From assembly GCA_016808115.1 (NCBI GenBank), contig JAEQBH010009441.1:1-64000 (forward strand): a stretch of 64,000 bases of DNA. Direction: 5' to 3'. Made by a program: the position numbers and the translations under genes. Numbering within the stretch: the stretch's first letter is position 1; each line of letters opens with the position of its first letter. The notes under the pieces are model-generated. The model worked only from the letters and a program-made list of their open reading frames with translations, had not been told where the DNA came from and ran no database searches. This DNA is from Tetrastigma voinierianum. Its lineage: Eukaryota > Streptophyta > Magnoliopsida > Vitales > Vitaceae. Shown piece by piece: positions 37,021-48,407 of the stretch.

Positions 37021-40000
37021 AAGAACTCAAACAAAAATCTTAAGAGATTGAATCGAAGCGCCGATGCCCGAGAACCCAAATAAAACGGCGATCGGACTCG
37101 CGCGAGGTCGAGAATCCGAAACAAATCAAAGGGATCAAATTTGGGTGCGATGCCTGAGAACCATAAACAAAAGGAAGGGATCGAATCCAGGCGCGATGCC
37201 GGAGAACTTGAAATAAACGAAGGGAACGAATCTGGGCGCAATGCCTGAGAACCCGAAACAAAGCGGCGACCAAATCCATAATGCCGGCTAGAACCCGAAT
37301 CAAAATGGTGAAGGATTGGAATCTGCTGGCGTCGAGAACTCGAATAAAAGAAGAGATCGAATTTGACGCAATACCAAGAACCCGAATAAAAGGAAGGATC
37401 AATATGGGCGCACGCAAAGAATTTAATCAAAACAAAGGGAACGACCGGGCGCTGAGCACGTAGAAACTCAAACAAAGGGAATGAATCGAATCTAGGCGCA
37501 ATGCCGGAGAACCATAAACAAAAGGAAGGGATCTAATCAAGGTACACTGCCAGAACTCGACCAAAATAAAGGGATCGATTCCCACCGGCGGCGTAGAACT
37601 CAAATAAAAAGGAAGGGATAAAATCAAAGCACAATGCTAAAGAACTCGAAACAAAACGAAGGGATAGAATCTAAGCGCAATGCCGAAACTGAATAAAAAG
37701 GAACGGATCAAATCGGGCACATTGTCGGCGAACCGACCGTAATGATGCGGATTGAATCCGCCGCGACGGACAACCCGGAATACAAAAGGAAGGGATCAAA
37801 TCTTGGAGTAATGCTAGAGAACCCAAAACAAAGCTAAGGGATCAAATCCGGGCTCGATGCCTGAGAACTCGAAAGAAAACGAAAGGATCGAATCTGGGAG
37901 CGATGCCGGAGAACCCGAAAAAAAACGAAGGGATCCAATAAGGGCACGATGCCGGAGATCCCAAAACAAAACAAATGGATCGAATCCGGACATGATATCG
38001 GAGAACCCAAAACAAAAGGAAGGATCAAATCCGGGCACAATGCAAGAGAACCTTGACCAAACAAAGGGATCAAATCCGGCGCCAAGATCAAGAACTCAAA
38101 ACAAAAGGAAAGGATCAAATCTGGGCGCAAGGCCAGGGAACCCGAATCAAAACAAAGGGACCGAATCTGAGCGCGATGCTAGAGAACTCGAAAAAAAAAA
38201 GAAAGGGATCAAACGGCACGAAGGTCGGAGAACCCAAAACAAAAATGAAGGATCGAATCCGCGCGATGTGCCCGAGAACCTAAACAAAAGTAAGGGATAA
38301 CCGGCGAATGGAGGAGTAGAACCCAAAACAAAATCAAGGTTACGAAACCGCACGACGTTCGAGAACGGAAACAAATGAAGGGATCGACCGCGCTGGCGTC
38401 GGAGAACTAAACGAACGGCGGATCGACCTGGTGGGATGTCGGAGAACCCAGAACAAAAGGAAGGGAACTAATATGGGCGCGATGCTAGAGAACTCGAATC
38501 AAACAAAGGATCGAATTCGACGCCGATAACGAGAACCAACAAAGGGAAGGGATCGACCGGGCGCTGGCGTTCCGAGAACTAAATAAAAGGAAGGGATCGA
38601 ATTTAGTGTGCAATGCCGTGAGAACTTGAATCAAAAATAGCGGGATCTAATCCGCCGGGCGCCGACGTCAAGAACCCGAAATAAAAGGAAGGGATCAAAT
38701 CTAGGCACAATGCCAAAAAACATGAAACAAAAGTATGTGATCGAATCTAGGTGCGACGCCGGAGAAAAGAAATAAAAAAGCAAGGGATCAAATTTGGGAC
38801 CGATGCCAGAGAACTTGAATCAAAACAAAGGAATTTAATCAAAGCGATGCCGAGAACCCAAATAAAAAAGAAAGGATCAATCTAGAGCACGCGAGCCCGG
38901 AACAAACTAAGGGATAGAATCCGTAAAGCGGCGCCTCGAGAACTCAACAAAACGGCGATCAACCGAAGCAATGCGGAGAACCTCAAATAAAAGTGAAGGG
39001 ATCGAATCTGGCGAGCAATGCAAGAGAACTAAACAAACGGCTGGATCAATCCGCGCGATGCCTGAGAAGCCGTAATAAAACGAAGGGATCGAATCCAGGC
39101 GCGATGCAGAAGAACGTGAAACAAAAGGAAAGGAACGACCGAAAGTGTGATGTGAGAAACTAAACAAAACGGCGGGTACTAAACCGCATATCGAAGTGCT
39201 TGAGAACATGAAACAAATGGCGATCAATCTGGGCACGATGCCTGAGATCCCGGAACAAACGGCGTATCGACCACGACGCCGATACGGAACCCAAACAAAA
39301 GGAAGGGATCGAATCTGGGCGCAATGCCAGAGAACTCGAATCAAAACAAAGGGATCGAATCTCGTCGCGATATCAAAGAACCTGTAACAAAAGGAAAGGA
39401 TCAAATCTAGGTGCAAGGCCAGGGAACCCGAATCAAAACAAAGGGATAAAATCTGAGCGCGATGCCGGAGAACCCGAAACAAATGGTAGGGATCAAATCT
39501 AGATGAAATGCAAGAAAACCCGAAACAAAACAAAAGGATCAAATCCGGGTGCGATGCCGGAAATCTTGAAAAAAAAAAGGAAGGGATCCAATCTAGGGAC
39601 GATGCCGGAGAACTCGAAATAAAAGGAAGGATCGACCTAGAGTATAGCCAAAGAACCCAAAACGGCGATTACCCGGGCGCGATGCCGAGAACCCGGGAAA
39701 CAAAACGGCGGATCGACCGGCGCGGGAGCGTCGAGAACCCAACACAAAAGTAAGGGATGGAATACGGACGCGATGGAGGAGAACTCAAATAAAACGAAGG
39801 GAACAAATCCAGGCGCGATGCCTAAGAACCTAAACAAACGGCGATCGAATCCATGCGATGCCGAGAACCTAAAAACTAAGGGATCGAATCAAGGCTGGCG
39901 TCGCCGAACTAAACGGCGGGATCGAATCCAGGCATGATGTCGGAGAACCTGGAACAAAAGGAAGGGATCGAATCTAGATGAAATGCTAGAGAACCCAAAA

Positions 40001-42190
40001 TAAAACAAAGGGATCTAATCTGGGCGCGATGCCGGAGAACTCGGAAAAAAAAGGAAGGGATCGAATCTAGGCACGATGCTGGAGAACCTGAAATAAAAAA
40101 GGAAAGGATCGAATCTATGAGTATTGCCAAAGAACCCGGAAAACGGCGGAACGGACCGTAACGGCGCCCGAGAACCTAAACAAAACGATGATCGATCCGG
40201 CGCTATGCCGGAGAACCCCAAACAAAACTAAGGGATCGAATCCAGGCATGATGTCGGAGAACCCGGAACAAAAGGAAGGGAACGAATCTGGGTTTGATGC
40301 AAGAGAACTCGAATCAAAACAAAGGCATCAAATCTAGGAGCGATACCGGAGAAACCGAAACAAAGGGAAGGGATCGAATTTAGGTGCGATGTTAGAGAAT
40401 CTGAAATAAAAAGAAGGGATCAAATCTAGGTGCAATGCCTGAGAACTTGAATCAAAATAAAGGGATCGAATCCGAGCGCGATGTCGGAGAACCTTAAATA
40501 AAAAAAAGGGATCAAATCTAGGCGCAATGCCAAAAAACGTGAAACAAAAGGAAGGGATAGAATCTAGGCTCGATGCTGGAGAACATGAAATAAGAAAGGA
40601 AGGGATCGAATTTGGATTCGATGCTAGAGAACCTGAAACAAAACTAAAGGATCGAATCCGGCCGCGATGCCTAAGAACCCCAAACAAAAGGAAGGGATCG
40701 AATCTGGGCACAATGCCAGAGAACCCAAATAAAAACAATCGGATCAAATCTGGGCGCGATGTCCGAGAACCCGAAAAAAAGAAGGGATCGACCGCACGAT
40801 GCCGAACCGCAAATGGAAGGGATCGACCGGGCGCAATGTCTCGGCGAACCCGCACCGCGCCGGGCGGATCGACCTAGCGCCATGCCAAGAACTGAAATAA
40901 AAAGGAAGGTATCGAATCTGGGCGTAATCCAAGAGAATTCGAATCAAAAAGTATGTATCGAATCTGGGCGCAATGCCAGAGAACCCACATCAAAAGGAAC
41001 GGATCGAATTTAGTCACGATGCTGGAGAGCCTAAAGTAAAAAGAAGGGATCGAATCTAGGTGCAACGCCAGAGAACTTGAATCTAAAGAAAGGGATTGAA
41101 TCCGGGCACAAAGTCGGAGAGCCCGAAATAAAAGGAAGGGATCAAATCTGGGCGCAATGCCAAAAAACGAGAAACAAAAGGAAGAGATCGAATCTAGGCC
41201 CTATTTCGGAGAACCAAAAATAAAAAAGGAAGGGATCGAATTTGGGCGCGATGCCAGAGAACCCAAATCAAAACAAAGGGATTGAATCAGCGCAACAGTC
41301 CAGAACCCGAAATAAAAAGGAAGGGATAAACGGCGAGAAATGCCGAGAACCGTAAACAAAACACAGGATCGGGACCGGATGCGATGCCCGACAACTAAAA
41401 ACAAAACTGAGGGATCGACCGAGCTCGGCGTCGAGAAACCCAAAACAAACGGCGGGATCGAACACGCGCGATGCGTGAGAAACTCAAACAAAGAAAGGGA
41501 TCAACTGGGCGCTGGCGCCGTGAGAACCGAACAAAAGCTGGCGGGATCGAATTCGCACGGCGTTAGAGAACCGAATAAAAAACCAACTGATCAACGGAAA
41601 AGCGAGCAATTCGATAACCCGAAAAACGGCGGATAGAATCTGGGCGCAATGCCTGAGAACCCGAATCGAAAGGAAGGGATTGAATCTAGGCGCGATGCTG
41701 GAGAACCAGAAATAAAAAAGGAAGGTATCGAATCTGGGCGCAATGCCAGAGAACCCGAATCAATAGGAAGGGATCAAATCTAGGCGCGATACTGAAGAAC
41801 CCGAAATAAAAAAAGAAGGGATCGAATTTAGGCGCGATGCTAGAGAACCCAAATAAAAACAGAGGGATTGAATCTAGGCGTGATGCAGGAGAAACCGAAA
41901 CAAAGGAGGGATCAATCCAAAGAATAGAGAAAACTCAAAACAAAATGAAGGAAAGAATCTCGAGAGAACTCAAAACAACGGCGATGGAATCGGGCGTGGA
42001 TGTCGAGAACTAGAAACAAAACGAAGGCATCGAATCTAGGCGTGATGTTGAGCACCGAATGGGGAAGGATCGACCCGACATGATATCGAGAACTCAAACA
42101 AATGTGATGGGTCAAATCGGGCGTAATTCAATAACCCTATCAAAATCAAGGGATCAACCGCGATAACGGACAAAAACCGAAACAAAGGGA
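37021..42190 (+). repeat. Satellite, right variant style, patch-rich
   Basis: Consensus units are interrupted by many CGGCG-type patches, densest at about 37.0-37.4, 38.3-38.6, 38.9-39.3, 39.6-39.9 and 41.4-41.6 kb. The marker series GATATCAAAGAACCTGTAAC, then GTGCAAGGCCAGGGAACCCG, then GAGCGCGATG, then AAATGGTAGGGATC, then CTAGATGAAATGC is at 39,365-39,515 and matches 32,270-32,415. No gene is present. Confidence 0.85.
40271..40633 (+). repeat. 362-bp higher-order segment, copy B
   Basis: This is the partner of 29,339-29,700 at an offset of 10.93 kb, about five times the 2.16-kb period seen at 30-34 kb. Shared private variants include GTGAAACAAAAGGAAGGGAT after GCCAAAAAAC, and the GGATCGAATTTGGATTCGAT unit. 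After the segment the two copies part: AATCAAAACAAG in copy A against AAACAAAACTAA in copy B, as if one or more units were lost or gained. Confidence 0.85.
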
Positions 42191-44130
42191 AGGTATCAAA
42201 TTTGGGCGCAATGCCGGAGAAACCCGAAACAAAAGGAAGGGATCGAATCAAGGTGCAATGCCAGAGAACTCGAATCAAAATAAATGGATCGAATCCGAGC
42301 GCGATGCCGGAGAACCCGAAATAAAAGGAAGGGATCAAATCAAGGCACAATGCCAAAGAGCCCGAAACAAAAGGAAGGGATCGAATCTAGGCGGGATGCT
42401 GGAGAACCCGAAATAAAAAAGGAAGGGATTGAATTTGGGCGCGATGCCAGAGAACCCGAATCAAAACAAAGGAATTGAATCTGGGCGCAATGCCGGAGAA
42501 CCCGAAATAAAAAGCGACGGGATCAAATCTTGGACCAATGCCAAAGAACCTAAAACAAAACTCCAGGATCGAATCAAGGCGCGATTCCTGAGAACCCGAA
42601 ACAAAATGAAGGGATCGAATCCGGCGCAATGCCGGAGAACTCGAAACAAAACGAATGGATCGAATGCAGGCACGGTGCTTGAGAACACAAAACGAAATGA
42701 AGCGGATCGAATCGCCGGCGCCGTAGATCTCGGCAAACAAAACGGCGGGATCGACCGACGCCGACATCGAGAACCGAAAAGGAAGGGGTCGACCGGGCGC
42801 ACGCCGTAGAACCCGACCAAAACAAAGGGATCGACCAGCCGAGAACGCTGAACCCGAAACAAAAGGAAAGCGGATCTAATCAGAAGGCCAAAGAACCCGT
42901 ATAAAAAAAAGGAATCGAATCTAAGCACGATGTCGGATAATCCGAAACAAAAATGAAGGGATCGAATCTAGGAGCAATGCAAGAGAACCCGAAACAAAAC
43001 TAAGGGATCGAATCCTGGCGCGATGCCTGAGAACCCAAAACAAAATGAAAAAATCAAATCCGGGCGTGATGCTTGAGAAGTCGAAACAAAAGGAAGGGAT
43101 TGACTCCGGACGTGATGGAGGAGAACTCGAAATAAAAGGAAGGGATCGAATCCGGACACGATACAGGAGAACCCAAAACAAAAGGACGAGATCGAATCTG
43201 GGTGCCATGCCAAAGAACTCGAATAAAAACAAAGGGATCGAATCTGGGAGCGATACCAAAGGGAAGGGACCGAATCAGTGTGCGATGCTGGAGAATCCAA
43301 AACAAAAGGAAGGGATCGAATCAAAATAAAGGGATCGAATCCGGATGCAATGCCGGAGAATCCAAAATATAAGGAAGGCATCAAATCTGGGTGCAATGCC
43401 AAAGAACCCGAAACAAAAGGAAGGGATCGAATCTAGGAACGATGCCGGAGAACACGAAATAAAAAAGGAAAGGATCGAATCTGGGTGCGATTCCAGATAA
43501 TACGAATTAAAACAAAAGGATTGAATCTGGGCGCGATGTCAGAGAACCCAAAATAAAAAAAGAAAGGGTCGAATCTAGGAGCAATGAAAGAGAACCCGAA
43601 ACAAAACTAAGGTATTGAATTAAGGCACGATGCTTTAGAACCCGAAACAAAACGAAGGGATCGAATCTGGGCACAATGCCTGAGAACTCGAATAAAAAGT
43701 AAGGGATCGAATCTAGGAATGATGCCAGAGAACCCGAAATAAAAAAGGAAGGTATCGAATTTGGGCGCAATGCAAGAGAACCCGAATCAAAGGGAAGGGA
43801 TCGAATCTAGGCACGATGCCGGAGAACCCGAAATAAAAAAGGAAAGAAACCAATCTAGGACCAATGCCAAAGAACCCGAAACAATACTAAGGGATCGAAT
43901 CGAGGTGGGATGCATGAGAACCTGAAAAAAAAACGAAGGGATCGAATCTGGGCGCAAGGCCAGGGAACCCCAATTGAAACAAAGGGATCGAATTTGAGCA
44001 CGATGCCGGAGAACCAGAAATAAAGGTAGGGATCGAATCTAGGTGAAATTCCAGAGAACCTGAAACAAAACAAAGGAATCAAATCCTGGTGCGATGCTGG
44101 AGAACCTGAAACAAAAGGAAGGGATCGAAT
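42191..44130 (+). repeat. Satellite, mostly clean, before the tagged subfamily
   Basis: These are largely near-consensus units with a patchy interval at 42,700-42,900. The segment 42,251-42,560 repeats the subtype order of 29,491-29,800. Two shortened units stand out: a 32-bp unit at 43,235-43,266 (GATACCAAAGGGAAGGG) and a 19-bp unit at 43,312-43,330 in which GGATCGAATC runs directly into AAAATAAAGGG. Confidence 0.88.
43312..43330 (+). repeat. Extreme 19-bp deletion unit
   Basis: GGGATCGAATC passes straight into AAAATAAA and the next GGGATCG, so 27 bp are missing relative to the normal unit. The break joins the AATC of the unit body to the AATC of an AATCAAAATAAA linker. That four-base identity is a plausible slippage or recombination point. 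Confidence 0.8.
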
Positions 44131-47100
44131 CTAGGCAACAAAATGAAGGGAACGAATCCGAGCGCAATGCCTAAGAACCCGAAACAAAACGAAGGAATCG
44201 AATCCGGGCGCGATGCTGGAGAACCCGAAAAAAAATGAAGGGATCAAATCCGGGCGAGATGTCGGAGAACCCGGAACAAAAGGAAGGGATCGAATCTGGG
44301 CGATGCTAGAGAACTCGAATTCAAACAAAGGGAACGAATTTGGTCATAATACCAGAGAACTCGAAACAAAGGGAAGGGATCGAATTTGCGTGCGATGTCG
44401 GAGAATTCGAAAAAAATGGAAGGGATCGAATCTGGGCGCGATACTATAGATCCCGAAATAAATGGAAGGGATCAAATCTGGGCGCAATGCCAAAAAAAGT
44501 GAAAATAAAAGAAAGGGATCGAATCTAGGCTCAATGCCGGAGAACAGGAAATAAAAAAGGAAGGGATCGAATTTGGGCGCGATGCTAGAGAACTCGAATC
44601 AAAACAAAGAGATTGAATCTGGGCGCGATGCCAGAGAACCCGAAATATAAAAGGAAGGGATCGAATCTAGAAGCAATGGAGAATCAAATAAAACTAAGGA
44701 TCGGACCGGGCGTCATACCGAGAACCCAAACAAAACGGTAAGAGATCGAACTGGGTGCGATGTCGAGAACCCAAACAAATGAAGGGATCAATCCGGCATG
44801 CGAGAACCCGAAACAAAAAGGAAGGGGATTTATCCGGGCACGGCGCGTGAAACCGACAAAACAAACGATCGGCTGGGCGATGCTAGAGAACCCGAATAAA
44901 GACGAGATCGACCCAGGTAACGATGCCAGAACCCGGTCAAAAACAAATCGACGAATTTGGGCACGAGGCTGAGAAACCCAAAAAATGAAGTAATCGAACC
45001 GGATCGGCTAAGATGTCAGAACCCAAAACAAAAGGAAGGGATTGAATCTGGGCGCGATGCTAAAGAACTCGAATCAAAACAAAGGGATTGAATCTGGGCG
45101 TGATGCCAAAGAACCAGAAATATAAAAGGAAGGGATCGAATCTAGAGCAATGCGAGAGAACCCGAAACAAAACTAAAGGATTGAATCCGGGCGCGATGTC
45201 TAAGAACTAAACTAAACGGCGAGATAATCTCAGCGCGGCGTCGAGAACCCGGAACAAATGGAGTGACTAATCCAGTAACGATGCCGGAGAACCCGAATAA
45301 AAGGAAGGGATCGGACCGGGCACGATACGAGAGAACCCGACAAAAACAAACTGACGACACTGGGGCGCAATGTTAGAGAACCCGAAAAACGGCGAATTGA
45401 TCCGCCAATGGCGCACTGTGAATCCGAAACAAAAGGAAGGGATCGAATCTGGGCGCGATGGAGAACCCGGAACAAAAGGAAGAGATCGAATTTGGGAACA
45501 TGCCAGAGAACCCGAATAAAACAAACGGATCGAATTTGGGCGCGAGGCTGGAGAACCCGAAAAAAAACGAAGGAATCGAATCCGACCATGATGTCGAAGA
45601 ACCCAAAACAAAAGGAAGGGATCGAATCTGGGCGCGATGCTAGAGAACTCGAATCAAAACAAAGGGATTGAATCAAGGCCATGTCAAGGTCCGAAATATA
45701 AAAGGAAGGGTCGAATTAGAGCACGGTAAGAGAACCTAAACAAAACTAAAGGATTGAATCCGGGTGCGATGTCTGAGAACCTAAAATAAAAAATGAAGGG
45801 ATCAAATCTGGAGGCAAAGCTAGAGAACTCAAACAAACTATGGATCGACCGCACGATGCGTGAGAACCTCAAACAAAAACGGCGAATCGAACACGGGAGA
45901 TGCTGGAGAAGCCAAAACAAAAGGAAGGGATCGAATCTGGGCGTGATGCCGGAGAACCCGAAATAAAAGGAAGGGATAGAATCTAGGCACGATGCCAGAA
46001 AACCAGAAAAAAAACAAACGGATCGAATCTAAGCGCAATGCTCGAGAACCCGAAAAAAACTAAGGGATCGAATCTGGGCACGATGCCGGAGAACCCAAAA
46101 CAAAAGGAAGGGATCGAATTCGGGCGCGATGGAGGAGAACCCGAAACAAAACGAAGGGAATGAATCCGAGCGCGATGCTTGAGAACTTAAATCAAAACAA
46201 AGGGATCGAATTTGGGCGCGATACTGGAGAACCGAAAATAAAAAAGGAAGGGATTGAATCTAGGAGCAATGCCAGAGAACCTGAAACAAAACTAAAGAAC
46301 GGAATCTGGGAGTAATGCCTGAGAACCCGAAACAAAATGAAGGGATTGAATCCGAGTGCGATGTCAGAGAACTTGAAACAAAATGAAGGGATCGTGATCC
46401 AGTGCGATGTCTATACCAAACAAAAGGAAGGGATCAACTGGCGCTGATGCCGAGAACCTGCATTAATAGAAAGGGATCGAACTGGCATCGTATGCTAGAG
46501 AACCGAATAAAAACAAACAGTCGACCTATGGATGCAGGAGAACCGTAAAAAGGAATCGACCAGCTAAGATGCCGAGAGAACCCAAACAAAAAGAAAGGGA
46601 TGGAATCTGGGCACAATGCCTGAGAACCCGAAGAAAAAGGAAGGGATCGAATTTAGGCACGATGCCGGAGAACCAGAAATAAAAAAGGCAGATATTGAAT
46701 CTGGGCGCAATGCCAGAGAACACGAATCAAAAGGAAGGGATCGAATCTAGGCACAATGCCTGAGAACCCGAAATAAAAAAGGAAGGGATCAACCAGAGCA
46801 ATGCCAAGTGAACCCGAACAAAATCTGGCGGATCGGTCTAGGCGCAATGTCAAGAATCCAAAAAGGTAGGGATCGAAATCGGGCGCGATGTTAGAGAACT
46901 TAATAAAGCGAAGGGATAGAATTTGTGCATACGCCGTGAGAACCAAATAAAAACGGCGGATCGGGACCGGGAGCCGGTCTTCGAGAACCCGAAAAACGGC
47001 GGATCAATCCGGTGCTGGCGGAGGAGAACCCAAACAAACGGCGGGAACGAACTCCGAGTGATGCTCCGAAAATTTAATCAAAACGCGGATCGACCGCGCC

Positions 47101-48407
47101 GATACCAAAGAACTTCAAAACAAAGGGAAGCGATCGATCCGAGCGTGATGCCTGAGAACTTAAACAACTGGCAATCGACCTATGCAACACGTAACTCAAA
47201 TCAAAAATAAAGTGATCGATCCGCACGGAACTAAATAAATAAGGTGAAATCGGGCGAATGCTAAAACGAAACAAAAGAAAGGGATCGAATCTAGACGTGA
47301 TGCTGGAGAACACAAAATAAAAAAAAAAGGATCGAATTTGGGCGCGATGACAGAAAACCCGAATCAAAACAAAGGAATTGAATCCGCTGGCACCTGAGAA
47401 CCCAAATAAAAAGGAAGGGATCGAACTGGAGAAATGCCGAGAACCCAGTCAAAATGGATGAATCAACCGAACGTGATTTAAAACCCGAAACAAACGAAGG
47501 GATCGACCGGGCGCTGGCGAAGGAGAATCCGAAACTGGGGAAGGGATCGACCGCGCGGCGCCGAGAACCCGAACAAAATGAAGGGATCGACCAGTGGCAA
47601 CATGCTAGAGATCCCAACAAAAACAAGAGGATGGAACTGAAACGCGATACCCGAGAACCGTAAAACGGCGGATCGAATCCTCGCCACGATGCCGAGAACT
47701 CAAACAAAAGGAAGGGACCGAATTCCAGCGACGCTGCGGAGAACCCAACAAAAAGGAAGGGATCACCCAGCTCAGCCTGAGAACCAAAATATAAAAGGAA
47801 GGTATCGACCCAGGCGCAATGCCAGAACCCGAATAAAAAGAAGGATTGAATCTAGGAACAATGCCAGAACCTAAATAAAAAAGGTAAGGGTCAATTCAGG
47901 CGCGATGCCGGAGAACCCGAAACAAAACTAAGGGATCGAATCCGCCGGCGTTCGAGAAACTAGAAAAAAACGGCGGGATCGAATCTAAGCGCCATGCCGG
48001 ATAACCCGGAACAAAACGGCTGGATCAATCCGTGCACGGCGTCCGAGAACATGAAACAAAGGGATCGAACCGGCGAGAGATGCCGAGACCGCGAACAAAC
48101 TAAGGGATCGACCAGACACGATACTGAGAACCCGAAACAAAGGTAGGGATCGAATATGGTAATGCCGAGAACTCGACCAAAACAAAGGATCGAGCTCAGC
48201 GACAAAGATCTGAAACAAAAGTGAAAGGATCGAACTGGGCGCAAGGCTAAGGAACCTAATCAAAACAGTGGATTAAACTGAGCGCTACGCCATAGAACTA
48301 AAACAAAGGTAAGGATCGACCAGTGAAATGCCAGAACCCGGAACAAACAAAGGGATCAAATCTGGGCGCTATGCCGGAGAACCCAGAACAAAAGGAAGGG
48401 ATTGAAT
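44131..48407 (+). repeat. About 4.3-kb higher-order repeat, copy 1
   Basis: It begins at the tag CTAGGCAACAAAATGAAGGG, a 27-bp unit that lacks 19 bp. About 175 bp upstream lies an AAGGCCAGGGAAC unit (43,956), and about 355 bp downstream the CCAAAAAAAGTGAAAATAAA unit (44,490). The same three markers in the same order open copies 2 and 3. Between them come a CCGGAACAAAAGG unit, a CTCGAATCAAAACAAA or CTCGAATTCAAAC unit and a GATACCGGAG or AATACCAGAG unit. Inside the copy, 44,700-45,020, 45,180-45,420 and 46,400-47,700 are patch-rich. 45,900-46,390 is clean. Confidence 0.85.
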
